From Comamonadaceae bacterium CD01 (GTDB lineage Bacteria > Pseudomonadota > Gammaproteobacteria > Burkholderiales > Burkholderiaceae_C), in NCBI GenBank assembly GCA_002894305.1, contig PGEI01000006.1, positions 1 through 62,405 of the forward strand: a DNA stretch of 62,405 nucleotides. Reading direction: 5' to 3'. The notes beneath the pieces are model-generated. The model had not been told where the DNA came from and made no database searches. It saw only the letters and a list, made by a program, of their open reading frames with translations. The stretch's first letter is position 1; each line of letters opens with the position of its first letter. A program made the translations under genes and the position numbers. Below, one piece after another: positions 20,489 through 29,988 of this stretch.

Positions 20489-22408
20489 TCAGGCCTTGGA
20501 AGCGATGTCCCGTGCGATCAATTCGACAAAGGCGTCGATGGACATCACGCCCAGGTCTTTGTTGCCCCGGGCGCGTACTGCGACAGCACCAGCGGCCTTT
20601 TCTTTCTCGCCTGCGACGAGGATGTAGGGCAGCTTTTGCAGCGCATGCTCGCGTATTTTATACGTGATCTTCTCATTGCGCAGGTCAAGAGCCACCCTAA
20701 GATCTTGATGGGGCAGTGCTTTTTGCAGCTTTGTCGCAACATCGCGACAGTACGCCGCCTGCTCGTCGGTGATGTTGAGCATCGCCAGGTGCACCGGCGC
20801 CAGCCAGGTTGGCAGCGCGCCTGCGTGCTGCTCGATCAGGATGCCGATGAAACGCTCCAGCGAACCGACGATGGCGCGGTGCAGCATGACCGGGCGGTGG
20901 CGCGCGCCGTCCTCACCCACGTACTCGGCGTCCAGTCGCTCGGGCATCGAGAAGTCAACCTGGATGGTGCCGCACTGCCAATGGCGTCCAATCGCGTCCT
21001 TCAAGGTGTATTCGATCTTCGGGCCATAGAAGGCGCCCTCGCCGGGCGAGAGCTCATACGCGCAACCCGAGGCGTCCAGGCTGTGGATCAGCGCCGCCTC
21101 GGCCTTGTCCCAGCTTTCCTCGCTGCCGATGCGCGCGTCGGGGCGGGTCGCGATCTTGTAGATGATGTCGGTGAAGCCGAAGTCGGCATAAACCTTTTGC
21201 AGCAGGCGCGTGAAGGCCAGCACTTCGTCTTGAATCTGATCCTCGGTGCAGAAGATGTGGCCGTCGTCCTGCGTGAAGCCGCGCACGCGCATGATGCCGT
21301 GCAGGCCGCCCGTGGGCTCGTTGCGGTGGCACTGGCCAAATTCGCCATAGCGCAGTGGCAGGTCGCGGTAGCTCTTGATGCCCTGCTTGAAGATCAGGAT
21401 GTGACCCGGGCAGTTCATCGGCTTGAGCGCGTAGTCGCGCTTCTCGCTCTCGGTGATGAACATGTTTTCGCGGTACTTGTCCCAGTGGCCGGTCTTCTCC
21501 CACAGCGTCTTGTCCAGGATCTGCGGGCCCTTGACCTCCTGGTAGCCGTTGTCCTGGTAGACGCGGCGCATGTACTGCTCGACCTGCTGCCACAGCGTCC
21601 AGCCCTTGGGATGCCAGAACACGGTGCCGGGCGAATGCTCGTCGATGTGGAACAGATCGAGCTCGCGGCCGAGCTTGCGGTGGTCTCGCTTCTCGGCTTC
21701 CTCCAGCATGTGCAGGTAGTGCTTGAGCTCGTCCTTGGTCGCCCAGGCCGTTCCGTAGATGCGCTGCAGCATCTCGTTGCGGTGGTCGCCGCGCCAGTAG
21801 GCGCCGGCCACCTTCATCAGCTTGAAGAACTTCAGCTTGCCGGTGCTGGGCACGTGCGGGCCGCGGCACAGGTCTTCGAAGCCGCCCTCGCGGTACAGGC
21901 TGACATCCTCGTTGCTCGGGATGCTGGCGATGATCTCGGCCTTGTAGTGCTCGCCCATGCCCTTGAAATACTGCACCGCCTCGTCGCGCGGCAGTACGCG
22001 GCGCACCACGGGCTCGTCCTTGGCGGCAAGTTCCGTCATGCGTTTTTCAATCGCAGCCAGATCCTCGGGCGTGAACGGGCGCTTGTAGGCGAAGTCGTAG
22101 TAAAAGCCGTTGTCGATCACCGGGCCGATGGTGACCTGCGCGTCCGGGAACAGCTCCTTGACCGCATAGGCCAGCAGGTGGGCCGTGGAATGGCGGATGA
22201 CCTCCAGCCCCTCGGCGTCCTTCACCGTGATGATGGACAGCGGCGTGTCGGAGGTGATCCGGTAGCTGGTGTCAACCAGCTTGTCTCCCACTTTGCCGGC
22301 CAGCGCCGCCTTGGCCAGGCCGGGGCTGATGGCGGCGGCCACCTCGGCCACCGTCACCGGGGCTGGAAATTCGCGCTGCGAGCCATCGGCAAGCGTAATG
22401 TGAAGCAT
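20489..22408 (-). CDS. thrS: threonine--tRNA ligase
   Basis: 639 residues. It has an N-terminal TGS domain ([20 protein letters not shown]), an editing domain with [12 protein letters not shown], the class II core ([24 protein letters not shown]) and a C-terminal anticodon domain. The ATG at 22408 follows GAGGAACTGCACAA. An upstream in-frame extension to 22474 would translate through the leader terminator and is rejected. It is the first gene of the thrS-infC-rpmI-rplT-pheST-ihfA operon and lies behind a probable Thr-responsive attenuator. Confidence 0.98.
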   Translation of the reverse strand: MLHITLADGSQREFPAPVTVAEVAAAISPGLAKAALAGKVGDKLVDTSYRITSDTPLSIITVKDAEGLEVIRHSTAHLLAYAVKELFPDAQVTIGPVIDNGFYYDFAYKRPFTPEDLAAIEKRMTELAAKDEPVVRRVLPRDEAVQYFKGMGEHYKAEIIASIPSNEDVSLYREGGFEDLCRGPHVPSTGKLKFFKLMKVAGAYWRGDHRNEMLQRIYGTAWATKDELKHYLHMLEEAEKRDHRKLGRELDLFHIDEHSPGTVFWHPKGWTLWQQVEQYMRRVYQDNGYQEVKGPQILDKTLWEKTGHWDKYRENMFITESEKRDYALKPMNCPGHILIFKQGIKSYRDLPLRYGEFGQCHRNEPTGGLHGIMRVRGFTQDDGHIFCTEDQIQDEVLAFTRLLQKVYADFGFTDIIYKIATRPDARIGSEESWDKAEAALIHSLDASGCAYELSPGEGAFYGPKIEYTLKDAIGRHWQCGTIQVDFSMPERLDAEYVGEDGARHRPVMLHRAIVGSLERFIGILIEQHAGALPTWLAPVHLAMLNITDEQAAYCRDVATKLQKALPHQDLRVALDLRNEKITYKIREHALQKLPYILVAGEKEKAAGAVAVRARGNKDLGVMSIDAFVELIARDIASKA

Positions 22409-22450
22409 TTGTGCAGTTCCTCGTGAATCGTTGTCGTTGGAAGCGCCGCG

Positions 22451-22484
22451 ATAAAACAAAAAGCGCGGAGCCATGTCCGCGCTT
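22451..22484 (-). terminator. attenuator terminator in the thrS leader
   Basis: On the minus strand AAGCGCGGA (22484-22476) pairs perfectly with TCCGCGCTT (22469-22461) around CATGGC and runs into TTTGTTTTAT. It sits 43 bases upstream of the thrS ATG. It is the 3:4 hairpin of the attenuator. Confidence 0.85.
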
Positions 22485-22529
22485 GGGTGTGAAAAGCAGG
22501 AAATGCTGTACAGGCGCGAACTGCAGGCC

Positions 22530-22571
22530 TCAAAGGCCCGGGACGGTTTGGGTGTCCGTTCGCGGTGTCAT
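22530..22571 (-). CDS. Thr-rich leader peptide of the thrS attenuator
   Basis: A 13-codon frame encoding [13 protein letters not shown], with four Thr codons (ACA, ACG, ACC, ACC) among the first nine. An AAAGG about 10 bases upstream of the ATG is a usable ribosome-binding site. The stop is 46 bases before the terminator 5' arm and 8 bases before segment 2, spacing that fits ribosome-controlled hairpin choice. Confidence 0.65.
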   Translation of the reverse strand: MTPRTDTQTVPGL

Positions 22572-22658
22572 AACCAGCAATGCCTTTCTCGTCCTTGTTG
22601 CTTGCAAAGCGGCCATTTTAACTGAAGCACGGATTCAGGCCGCAGCAAACCGCAGCGC

Positions 22659-24002
22659 TCATGCGGGCAAGCCGGCCATTTGCGCCATGCAGGCGTCGCG
22701 CCACTGCGCCACGCCGCTGTCGCATTCGCCCGATGGTTCGGCAAGTTCGGGCCAGCGGCTGTTGACCGTGTCGATGATCGACTGCAGTTGCCACAGCGCC
22801 TCGCGCCCTACCAGCGCCAGCTCGGCCAGCCCCTCGGCATCACCCACCAGATAAGGCAGGGCCTCGGCCAGCTGGCGCGGGTGCGACCCGGCTTCGAGCA
22901 GGTTTTTTTGCAGCGCATCCAGGCGCTGCGCCACCAGCAGGCTGGCGGAGCCACCCTCCTCATCGAAGCAGGCGGCAGGCAGTTGCTGGCGCTGCGCGCT
23001 CCAGGCGTCGAAAGCCTGCGAGAGCACGCCGATGATGGCCTGCACCTGCTCCTGGCTGACCTCGATGTGCGACTGCACTGCCTTGATTTGCAGCGCCGGC
23101 AGCAGGTGCGCCACCAGCCGCGGCGGGTATTTGCGGTGGTGCAGCCGCAGCGCCAACGACAGGCGCTGCGCGGGCACGTCGTCCGCGTATTTCTCGAAAA
23201 AGGCGGACACCACCTCGGCAACGATCAGGATCTGCCCCATGGGCGAGATCTCCGAGCCCGGCACGCCGCGCGGATAGCCGCTGCCATCCATGGCTTCGTG
23301 GTGCTCCAAAATGGCCTGCCCGACCGATTTGGGATAAATCTTCTGCTCGCGCGCCATCAGCATGGCGGTGATCGGGTGCACCAACAGCTGCTTGCGCCCC
23401 ACACCGGTGATCTTGTTGGCCGGGTCGTGCCAGGCCGGATCCATGTGCATCACGCCCAGGTCGTGCAACAGCGCCGCGGTGGCCAGCAGCATGCACTGCT
23501 GGTCGTCCCAGCCGCTCTTGAGCCCCAGATAGATCGACACCAGCGTCATCAACACGCTGTGCGTGAAGTATGCCGGCAGCTGCTCGCGCATCACGGTGAG
23601 CTTGAACCCCAGCTGCTGGGTCAGCCGCACGCGCCCCAGCGGCGCCACCAGGCGGTCGGTGCCGTCGCCCGCCTCGTCGAGCGTATGCACCAGCAGATAG
23701 GCCAGGGTGTCGTGCTGGCACAGCTCGCGCGCCACCTGCATCAGCGTGTGCACAGTCACCGCGTCGTCCACGGTCAGTCGGTCTTCAATGTTGCCACGCA
23801 GCTTGTGGCGCACCAGCCGGTCGTACAGCGACGCGTCCACGCGCATACCCTTGTCCAGCAGCTTGATGCCCTTGTCGTTGTAGACGGCGTCGTGCGTGAC
23901 GACCTTGCCGCCTGCTGCCATGTCGGTGATGGCGCGCAGATAGTTCCGGTTGTCGTCAAGCGCCGCCTGCACGGCGGGGGGCTTCAATTCAGGTTCATTC
24001 AT
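22659..24002 (-). CDS. HD-GYP domain protein, probable cyclic-di-GMP phosphodiesterase
   Basis: 447 residues. The middle of the protein has the HD pair (HDLGVMHMDPAW), then HP and HHEAMDGSGYPRG, an intact GYP motif. These are the metal- and substrate-binding residues of c-di-GMP (or cGAMP) phosphodiesterases. There is no transmembrane segment or receiver domain. The N-terminal 100 residues are of the kind seen in cytoplasmic HD-GYP proteins. It is followed on the same strand by the thrS promoter region. Its signal input is unknown. Confidence 0.88.
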   Translation of the reverse strand: MNEPELKPPAVQAALDDNRNYLRAITDMAAGGKVVTHDAVYNDKGIKLLDKGMRVDASLYDRLVRHKLRGNIEDRLTVDDAVTVHTLMQVARELCQHDTLAYLLVHTLDEAGDGTDRLVAPLGRVRLTQQLGFKLTVMREQLPAYFTHSVLMTLVSIYLGLKSGWDDQQCMLLATAALLHDLGVMHMDPAWHDPANKITGVGRKQLLVHPITAMLMAREQKIYPKSVGQAILEHHEAMDGSGYPRGVPGSEISPMGQILIVAEVVSAFFEKYADDVPAQRLSLALRLHHRKYPPRLVAHLLPALQIKAVQSHIEVSQEQVQAIIGVLSQAFDAWSAQRQQLPAACFDEEGGSASLLVAQRLDALQKNLLEAGSHPRQLAEALPYLVGDAEGLAELALVGREALWQLQSIIDTVNSRWPELAEPSGECDSGVAQWRDACMAQMAGLPA

Positions 24003-24094
24003 GCAGGGGCGGGGTCACAAACAAAACGGGCCAAGCATACGCCATGGCCCGTGGTGGTTACGCCGCCGCGCAGCGGCGTGCCTGCAGAAAACTG

Positions 24095-24733
24095 TCAGCG
24101 CAGCAGCGTCACGCCGGTCCTGGACTGGATTTCGTCGAATTCCACTCCCGGCGCCAGCTCGACAAGCTTGAGCCCCTCGGGCGTGACGTCCATCACGCCC
24201 AGGTCGGTGATGATGCGATCGACCACGCCGACGCCGGTCAGCGGCAGCGTGCATTCGGGCAGGATCTTGAGGTCGATGCCGCCGTCCTTCTTGCGCGCCA
24301 CATGCTCCATCAGCACGATGACGCGCGGAACGCCCGCGACCAGATCCATCGCGCCGCCCATTCCCTTGACCATCTTGCCGGGAATCATCCAGTTGGCCAG
24401 ATCGCCCTTCTGGCTGACCTGCATCGCGCCCAGGATGGACAGGTTGATCTTGCCGCCGCGGATCATCGCGAACGACTGATCCGAGCCGAAGATGGCCGAG
24501 CCCGCCAGCGTAGTGACGGTCTGCTTGCCGGCGTTGATCAGATCGGCGTCGACCTGCTCCTCGGTCGGGAACGGGCCGATGCCGAGCATGCCGTTCTCCG
24601 ACTGCAGCCAGACTTCCTTGTCGCCGGTGTAGTTGGCCACCAGCGTCGGGATGCCGATGCCCAGATTGACGTAGAAGCCGTCCTGCAGCTCTTGCGCCGC
24701 GCGCGCGGCCATTTGTTCCTTGTTCCAGGGCAT
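24095..24733 (-). CDS. scoB: 3-oxoacid CoA-transferase subunit B
   Basis: 212 residues starting [19 protein letters not shown]. The catalytic [10 protein letters not shown] motif holds the active-site Glu that forms the CoA thioester. With ScoA it should move CoA between succinyl-CoA and acetoacetate or a related 3-oxoacid. It starts 4 bases after scoA ends. The upstream in-frame extension is rejected because it would lie inside scoA. Confidence 0.95.
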   Translation of the reverse strand: MPWNKEQMAARAAQELQDGFYVNLGIGIPTLVANYTGDKEVWLQSENGMLGIGPFPTEEQVDADLINAGKQTVTTLAGSAIFGSDQSFAMIRGGKINLSILGAMQVSQKGDLANWMIPGKMVKGMGGAMDLVAGVPRVIVLMEHVARKKDGGIDLKILPECTLPLTGVGVVDRIITDLGVMDVTPEGLKLVELAPGVEFDEIQSRTGVTLLR

Positions 24734-24737
24734 GGCT

Positions 24738-25445
24738 TCAATCTCCTGTCTTCTCGGTGAGGGTGCGCTTCTCGATGCGCTTCTCGGGGTTCGGGTTGTG
24801 CACGATGCGGTGCACGTAGATGCCGGGCAGGTGCACCTCGTCGGGGGCAATCGCGCCCTTCTCGACCACTTCCTCGACTTCGACGATGCAGATCCTGCCG
24901 GCGGTGGCCGCCGCCGGGTTGAAGTTGCGCGCCGTCAGGCGGAACTGCAGGTTGCCGCTGGTGTCGGCGCGGTAGGCCTTGACCAGCGAAACGTCGGGCA
25001 CCAGCGAGCGCTCCATCACATAGGTCTGGCCGTCGAACTCGCGCAGCTCCTTGCCCTCGGCGACCATGGTGCCCACGCCCGTCTTGGTGAAGAAGGCCGG
25101 AATGCCGGCGCCGCCGGCGCGCAGCTTCTCGGCCAGCGTGCCCTGGGGCGTGAACTCCAGCTCCAACTCGCCGGCCAGGTACTGGCGCTCGAACTCCTTG
25201 TTCTCACCGACATAGGAGCTGATCATCTTCCTGATCTGGCGCGTGTTGAGCAGCTTGCCCAGGCCAAAGCCATCGACGCCGGCGTTGTTGGAGATCACCG
25301 TCAGGTCTTTCACACCGCTGGCGCACAGCGCCTCGATCAGCGCTTCGGGAATGCCGCACAGACCAAAGCCGCCGACGGCCATCAACTGGCCGTCGCGCAC
25401 CACGCCTTCGAGCGCCGCGGCCGCCGAGGGATAAATCTTGTTCAC
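24738..25445 (-). CDS. scoA: 3-oxoacid CoA-transferase subunit A
   Basis: 235 residues with the CoA-transferase I motif [16 protein letters not shown] and the [14 protein letters not shown] segment. The start is GTG at 25445, with a strong AGGAGG 8 bases upstream. It works with ScoB in ketone-body or short 3-oxoacid use, likely alongside the thiolase at 40.2 kb. It is divergent from a PAS-LuxR regulator across a palindrome. Confidence 0.95.
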   Translation of the reverse strand: MNKIYPSAAAALEGVVRDGQLMAVGGFGLCGIPEALIEALCASGVKDLTVISNNAGVDGFGLGKLLNTRQIRKMISSYVGENKEFERQYLAGELELEFTPQGTLAEKLRAGGAGIPAFFTKTGVGTMVAEGKELREFDGQTYVMERSLVPDVSLVKAYRADTSGNLQFRLTARNFNPAAATAGRICIVEVEEVVEKGAIAPDEVHLPGIYVHRIVHNPNPEKRIEKRTLTEKTGD

Positions 25446-25482
25446 TGCAATGCCTCCTGGTTGAAAAATGGCTGCGTTACGA

Positions 25483-25506
25483 TACTACGTATTGCACTAC
25501 GTAGTA
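25483..25506. promoter_or_regulatory. palindrome between scoAB and the PAS-LuxR gene
   Basis: A perfect 9-base inverted repeat, TACTACGTA-N6-TACGTAGTA, centred in the 87-bp divergent intergenic region. Each arm also contains the self-complementary TACGTA. Its position overlaps where both promoters should lie, which fits an operator for the adjacent LuxR-type protein. The function is inferred. Confidence 0.6.
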
Positions 25507-25532
25507 GCCCCTAAATACTTCCCCTCCTGCCC

Positions 25533-26078
25533 ATGGATTCTGCCGATTACCGACTCGCCTTCGAGATGGCCCCCGTGGGGCTGGTGCTCTCGCGCAACCG
25601 CGCCATGCTCGACTGCAACCGCCATGTGTGCGAGATGTTCGGCGCCTCGCGCGAGGTGCTGATCGGCCAGTCCTTCCAGATTCTCTATCCCAGCGCCGAC
25701 GAATACGAGCGCCTGGGCGCGCACATGGCGCCGATTCTGAACGCGCGCGGCCACTACAGCGACAACCGCATCATGAAGCGCGCCTGCGGCGAGCTGTTCT
25801 GGTGCCACGTCACCGGCCGGCCGCTGCGCCGCGAGGATCCGCACGCCGCCGGCATCTGGAGCTTCGAGGACCTGAGCGCACAGCGTCCGGTCAAGGCCGA
25901 GCTGACCGGGCGCGAGCGCGAGGTGGCCGCGCGCCTGCTCGAAGGCATGACCTCCAAGGAGATTGGCAAGGCGCTGGCCATCAGCCACCGCACCGTGGAG
26001 ATCTACCGCGCCCGCCTGATGCGCAAATACGGCGCCAGCACCGCCGCCGACCTGGTGCACAAGCTGATCGCCGGATGA
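25533..26078 (+). CDS. PAS domain LuxR-type transcriptional regulator
   Basis: 181 residues. An N-terminal PAS domain (residues about 8-115, MAPVGLVLSRNRAMLDCN) is joined to a C-terminal LuxR HTH (LTGREREVAARLLEGMTSKEIG, ISHRTVEIYRARLMRK). There is no receiver domain, so it is likely a one-component sensor. It is divergent from scoAB, which it probably regulates. The PAS ligand cannot be told. Confidence 0.9.
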   Translation: MDSADYRLAFEMAPVGLVLSRNRAMLDCNRHVCEMFGASREVLIGQSFQILYPSADEYERLGAHMAPILNARGHYSDNRIMKRACGELFWCHVTGRPLRREDPHAAGIWSFEDLSAQRPVKAELTGREREVAARLLEGMTSKEIGKALAISHRTVEIYRARLMRKYGASTAADLVHKLIAG

Positions 26079-26102
26079 CGGCTATGCGCTGACGGCCGCG
26101 CC

Positions 26103-26801
26103 ATGCAAGACCCTGCGCCAACCAACGCAAGGCGCGCGCAATGCCCGCGCTGCCTGCGCGCGGCCAGCGCCTGCATCTGCAGCGCGGTGCAGCCGGTAGC
26201 GCACAGCGTGCAGGTGCTGATCCTGCTGCACCCGCAGGAGCTGCACCAGGCCAAGGGCACCGGGTGGCTGGCTCATTTGTGCCTGGCGCGCAGCCGCGTG
26301 CTGGTGGGCGAGGCGTTCGACCCGCCGCTGCTGGCCGATGCGCTCACCGGTGCCTGGGATGCAGCCGACGCCACCACCGCCCGGCGCACCGCCCTGCTCT
26401 ATCCCGAGGACGCCCAGGGCGCAGCGCCCACACTGCTGGCAACTCCCACGATTGCGCCGCATTGGCTGGCCACGCCCGGGCGGCTGCGCCTGGTCGTGCT
26501 GGACGCCACCTGGCGCAAAAGCCGCAAGATGCTGCACGCCAACCCCGCGCTGCAACGCCTGCCGCGCCTGGCGCTGTCGGCGCCGCACGCCTCGCGCTAC
26601 GCCATCCGCAAGGCCCATGCGCCGCACCAGCGCAGCACGCTGGAGGCGCTGCACCAGGCGCTGGCGCTGCTGGAGCCAGCCAACCTGCAGCTGGCAGGGC
26701 TGGGCCGGGCGATGGACGCGTTCATCGCGCGCCAGCACCAGCTGCGTGAGGCACACTGTGCGCTGCAACATCCACCCGATACCGACAAGGAGACGACATG
26801 A
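26103..26801 (+). CDS. tapT: DTW domain protein, tRNA-uridine aminocarboxypropyltransferase
   Basis: 232 residues. The N-terminus has a Cys cluster typical of the family (CPRCLRAASACIC) and the centre has the DTW motif, here DATWRKSRKML. Members such as E. coli TapT make acp3U47 in tRNA from SAM. The stop overlaps the next gene's ATG by four bases. Confidence 0.88.
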   Translation: MQDPAPTNARRAQCPRCLRAASACICSAVQPVAHSVQVLILLHPQELHQAKGTGWLAHLCLARSRVLVGEAFDPPLLADALTGAWDAADATTARRTALLYPEDAQGAAPTLLATPTIAPHWLATPGRLRLVVLDATWRKSRKMLHANPALQRLPRLALSAPHASRYAIRKAHAPHQRSTLEALHQALALLEPANLQLAGLGRAMDAFIARQHQLREAHCALQHPPDTDKETT

Positions 26802-27391
26802 GCGAGCGTTACCCCGCCCCTGAACTCAAGGACCTGCCCGAAGACATCCGCGAGCGCATCCTGGCGGTACAGGAAAAATCGGGCTTCGTGCCCAACGTCT
26901 TCCTGGCGTTTGCGCGTCGCCCGGCCGAGTGGCGCGCCTTCTTCGACTACCACGACGCACTGATGGTGCCCGAGAGCTGCGGACGCACCAGCGGCCTGAC
27001 CAAGGGCGAGCGCGAGATGATCGTCACCACCACCAGCAGCGCCAACCACTGCCTGTACTGCGTCGTCGCGCACGGCGCCATCCTGCGCATCTACGAGAAA
27101 AAGCCGATGGTGGCCGACCAGGTGGCCACCAACTGGCGCAAGGCCGACATCAGCGAGCGGCAAAAAGCCATCCTGGCGTTTGCGATGAAGGTGTGCGAGC
27201 GTGCGCATGAAGTGGGCGACGAAGACTTCGCCCCGCTGCACGCCCACGGCCTGGACGATGAGGACATCTGGGACATTGCCGCAATCACCGCGTTCTTCGG
27301 CCTGTCCAACCGCATGGCCAACTTCGCCGGCATGATGCCCAACCCCGAGTTCTACCTGATGGGGCGCGTGCCGCGCGAGAAAAAGGCCTGA
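26798..27391 (+). CDS. AhpD-like/carboxymuconolactone decarboxylase family protein (peroxidase-related)
   Basis: 197 residues. The core motif CLYCVVAHG gives the CxxC and His of the AhpD fold, so a disulfide-based peroxidase activity is plausible. It matches the 'peroxidase-related enzyme' subgroup in length and layout. It is coupled to tapT by an ATGA overlap. The biological role is unknown. Confidence 0.88.
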   Translation: MSERYPAPELKDLPEDIRERILAVQEKSGFVPNVFLAFARRPAEWRAFFDYHDALMVPESCGRTSGLTKGEREMIVTTTSSANHCLYCVVAHGAILRIYEKKPMVADQVATNWRKADISERQKAILAFAMKVCERAHEVGDEDFAPLHAHGLDDEDIWDIAAITAFFGLSNRMANFAGMMPNPEFYLMGRVPREKKA

Positions 27392-27424
27392 CGTGCAGCA
27401 CACGCCCGCCCGGCCAGAACACCG

Positions 27425-29188
27425 TCAGGACGCCGGCGCCAGCGACACGCCCCGGCAGGGTGCCAGCATGTCCAGCGCCTTGTCGTAGGTGGGCGTCGCC
27501 ACGTCCAGCAGGCCCAGCACGCCGTGGTAGAGGTTGTCGTGGGTCAGCGGCGCATCGGCGCCGCGGCGCACACAACCCACGTCCAGCGCCTGGCGCTGCT
27601 GCAGCCCGACGCTGAACCAGGCCACCATGGGCACGTGCTTTTGCGCGTCCGGTGCAATGCGATACGGCATGCCGTGCAGGAACAGGCCGTACTCCCCCAG
27701 CGACTCGCCGTGGTCGCTGAGATAGAGCAGCCCGGTGTCGTACTGCGCCGCCAGCCCCTGCAACCAGGCCACAGCGTCGCCCAGCAGCGCATCGGTGGCG
27801 GCGATGGAGTTGTCATAGGCATTGACCAGCTGCGCATGCCCGCACTGCGACAGCACCTCGTTGCGGCACTCCGGCGCAAAGCGCTTTTGCTGCGCCAGAG
27901 AACGTTTGTAATACGCCGGCCCATGGCTGCCCATCTGGTGCAGCACCAGCAGCACGCCGTTCTGGCGCTGCTCTTGCGGCAATGCGGCCAGGCGCGCATC
28001 CAGCCCTTGCAGCAGCACCTGGTCGTTGCACTCGCCGCCATCGCACCAGGCGGCGCGCGCCTGCGCGCCCAAGCCCTCGCTGGCCAGAGCATGCGGCACT
28101 CGGTCGCACACGCCCTTGCAGCCCGACTGGTTGTCCAGCCACAGCACCGCCATACCCGCGGCCTGCGCCACGTCCAGCAGGGTTTCGGTGTCGGCGCTGC
28201 GCGCCTCGAACGCCTCCTTGCCCAGCGGCGAGAACATGCATGGCAGCGACGCCAGCGTGCTCGTGCCGCACGAGCGCACGTCGCCCCAGCTCACCACCGG
28301 CAGCTGCGCCAGCCGCGGCGTGGTGTCCCGTGCATAGCCGTTGATGCCGAAGTGGTCGGCGCGCGCGGTCTCGCCGACGACGAGCAGCAACAGCGTCGGG
28401 CGCGCCTGCGCCGCGTGGCTGGGGCCCAGCCGGGCGCCAGCGATCATCGGCAGCAAGGCCTGGCTGCGCGCCAGCGCCGGACGCACGGCCGCCACCGCGC
28501 CGGAGTACAGGCTCGCCAACGGATTCATCATGTAGCGCAGCTGGGGGTGGTTGCGCATCAGCGGCGCCAGGTCGCGCGACGCGCCCCACACCGTGGCGGC
28601 GGCCAGCGCCAGGGCCAGGGCCACCATCGCCAGGTTGCGCGCCAGCTGGCGCAGCAGCGGCTGCGGCGCAATGCGCACGCGCAGCAGCCACCAGGTGGGC
28701 AGCAGCATCACCGCCGCCACCGCGGCGAACAGGCGAGGGCTGAGCAGGTCGGCCACTTCATGGGCATCGGTCTGCAGCACATTGGCAGCCATACCCGGAT
28801 CCATCACCACGCTGTAGGTGAACATGTAGTACTGCGCCAGCGCCGCCACCAGCGCCACCAGCCACCACAGCAGGCGCATGCCGCGCGTCCAAGCGACGAA
28901 GGCCAGCAGCGCCACCATGCCGCAGACCATCAGCACCACCATCTCCAGGGCCGAGCGCAAATACAGGCTGGGAGCCCCCCCGATGCGCGCCAGCTGCAAC
29001 CACAGCGGCCCGTTGGCCACCAGCGTCAGGTACAGCGTCAGATACAGCACGATGCGCTGCGGCGTCATCGGGGTTGCCAGGCATGCGTCGAGACGCTGCC
29101 ATGCGGTGCGCGGCGCCGATGCGCCCTCTGCCGCGACTGCGACTGCGTGTGGCGGGCGCTGTCCCCGCTTCATGGTGAAAAAATCCAT
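27425..29188 (-). CDS. eptA: phosphoethanolamine--lipid A transferase
   Basis: 587 residues. Transmembrane segments in residues about 45-200 are followed by a periplasmic alkaline-phosphatase-fold domain. The metal ligand Glu273 is in VGETARADH, the nucleophile Thr309 is in SCGTSTLASLPCM, and SDHGESLG is a further metal site. Several Cys pairs suit disulfides. It adds phosphoethanolamine to lipid A, lowering polymyxin binding. It lies downstream of the PAP2 gene and near a PmrAB-like pair. The exact start (29188 or 29173) is uncertain. Confidence 0.93.
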   Translation of the reverse strand: MDFFTMKRGQRPPHAVAVAAEGASAPRTAWQRLDACLATPMTPQRIVLYLTLYLTLVANGPLWLQLARIGGAPSLYLRSALEMVVLMVCGMVALLAFVAWTRGMRLLWWLVALVAALAQYYMFTYSVVMDPGMAANVLQTDAHEVADLLSPRLFAAVAAVMLLPTWWLLRVRIAPQPLLRQLARNLAMVALALALAAATVWGASRDLAPLMRNHPQLRYMMNPLASLYSGAVAAVRPALARSQALLPMIAGARLGPSHAAQARPTLLLLVVGETARADHFGINGYARDTTPRLAQLPVVSWGDVRSCGTSTLASLPCMFSPLGKEAFEARSADTETLLDVAQAAGMAVLWLDNQSGCKGVCDRVPHALASEGLGAQARAAWCDGGECNDQVLLQGLDARLAALPQEQRQNGVLLVLHQMGSHGPAYYKRSLAQQKRFAPECRNEVLSQCGHAQLVNAYDNSIAATDALLGDAVAWLQGLAAQYDTGLLYLSDHGESLGEYGLFLHGMPYRIAPDAQKHVPMVAWFSVGLQQRQALDVGCVRRGADAPLTHDNLYHGVLGLLDVATPTYDKALDMLAPCRGVSLAPAS

Positions 29189-29232
29189 GGCGCCATCGTC
29201 GCCACGGCGGCTGAAAACAGCCTGAAGGCCGC

Positions 29233-29252
29233 GCTCAGCTTCGGTTCAGCTT
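29233..29252 (-). promoter_or_regulatory. TGAAC-type direct repeat upstream of eptA
   Basis: On the minus strand CTGAACCG-AAG-CTGAGC holds TGAAC and TGAGC 11 bases apart, the spacing bound by OmpR-family regulators. It overlaps the last codons of the PAP2 gene and lies about 45 bases before the eptA start. It matches the site at 29989-30005. Confidence 0.35.
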
Positions 29253-29948
29253 TGTAGCGGCCGCGGCGCTGGCGCGGCTGCATGCGCCGCGCTGCGCGAT
29301 CGCCTCCCATGCCAACCCCACGCACCAGCACACCCAGGCGCTCCACAGCGTGTGGCTCATGAAATGTGCGCCGCGCAGCTGCTGCGCCAGGCCCAGCACC
29401 AACCCCAGGGCCATTGCCGCGGCCAGCCAGGGCGCAGCCAGGCGCGGCACGCGGCGGCGCAGCACGAACCAGCCCGCCACATAACCGAAGGCCGCGCTGG
29501 CGTGGCCGGCCGGAAAGCAATGGCCCGCGCCGCCGTCGCGCACGCCCCAGACCCAGTGCGATACGTATTGCGCCACGCCGCCGAACTCGGCCATGTCCCA
29601 GGGGCAGCTGCTGGCGCTCAGGCGCTTGATCACGGTGACCGACACCATGGCCAGCGCGATGGCGCCCACCAGCTGCCAGCGGTCACGCGCCGGCCAGCCG
29701 CGCTGCCAGTCCCAGGGGCGCAGCGCCCCCGCAAAAAGCGCCAGCAGGCCCGCGCTGCTGATCCAGCGCGGCACCGCGTGCAGCCAGAAAACCAGGGCGG
29801 CGCTGTCGCGCCAGGCAAAACCCTGGGCTGATCCGGCCAGCCGCGCCAGCGGCAGGTCGAGGCCGCCGCCATCCCAGGCCAGCAGCAGCACCAGCCCCAA
29901 CAACACCGGCACAACGCCTGCCGGCCAGCCAATCCACCCACGCTTCAT
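29235..29948 (-). CDS. PAP2 family phosphatase, possibly acting on lipid A or lipid phosphates
   Basis: 237 residues, about six membrane segments. The acid-phosphatase motifs are present in altered form: KRLSASSCPWD for KxxxxxxRP, PAGHAS for PSGH, and SHTLWSAW for SRxxxxxH. The fold is that of LpxE/PgpB-like enzymes, but the changed first motif makes activity uncertain. It is divergent from the response regulator gene and upstream of eptA, suggesting a shared lipid A programme. The start at 29948 is chosen over one 5 codons upstream. Confidence 0.85.
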   Translation of the reverse strand: MKRGWIGWPAGVVPVLLGLVLLLAWDGGGLDLPLARLAGSAQGFAWRDSAALVFWLHAVPRWISSAGLLALFAGALRPWDWQRGWPARDRWQLVGAIALAMVSVTVIKRLSASSCPWDMAEFGGVAQYVSHWVWGVRDGGAGHCFPAGHASAAFGYVAGWFVLRRRVPRLAAPWLAAAMALGLVLGLAQQLRGAHFMSHTLWSAWVCWCVGLAWEAIAQRGACSRASAAAATKLNRS

Positions 29949-29988
29949 GTCGATGCACACCACAAATGCGCGACGGTAGCTGCGCAGC

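Larger units (their letters stand above)
22451..22571 (-). promoter_or_regulatory. probable ribosome-mediated transcription attenuator of thrS
   Basis: Four segments can be paired on the minus strand. Segment 1 is CGCGAAC (22564-22558, inside the leader peptide) and pairs with segment 2, GTTCGCG (22521-22515). Segment 2 shifted by one base, TTCGCGC (22520-22514), also pairs over 7 bp with segment 3, GCGCGGA (22482-22476, one U-G), the 5' arm of the terminator. Segment 3 otherwise pairs with segment 4 to terminate. A ribosome stalled on Thr codons would mask segment 1 and let 2:3 antiterminate. One reaching the stop at 22530 would cover segment 2 and allow termination. A TAAAAT -10-like hexamer lies at 22615-22620. 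Confidence 0.7.

Noticed and set aside
22409-22474. N-terminal extension of ThrRS
   Set aside because: It would encode the terminator and U-tract and shows no conservation; the TGS domain starts at 22408.
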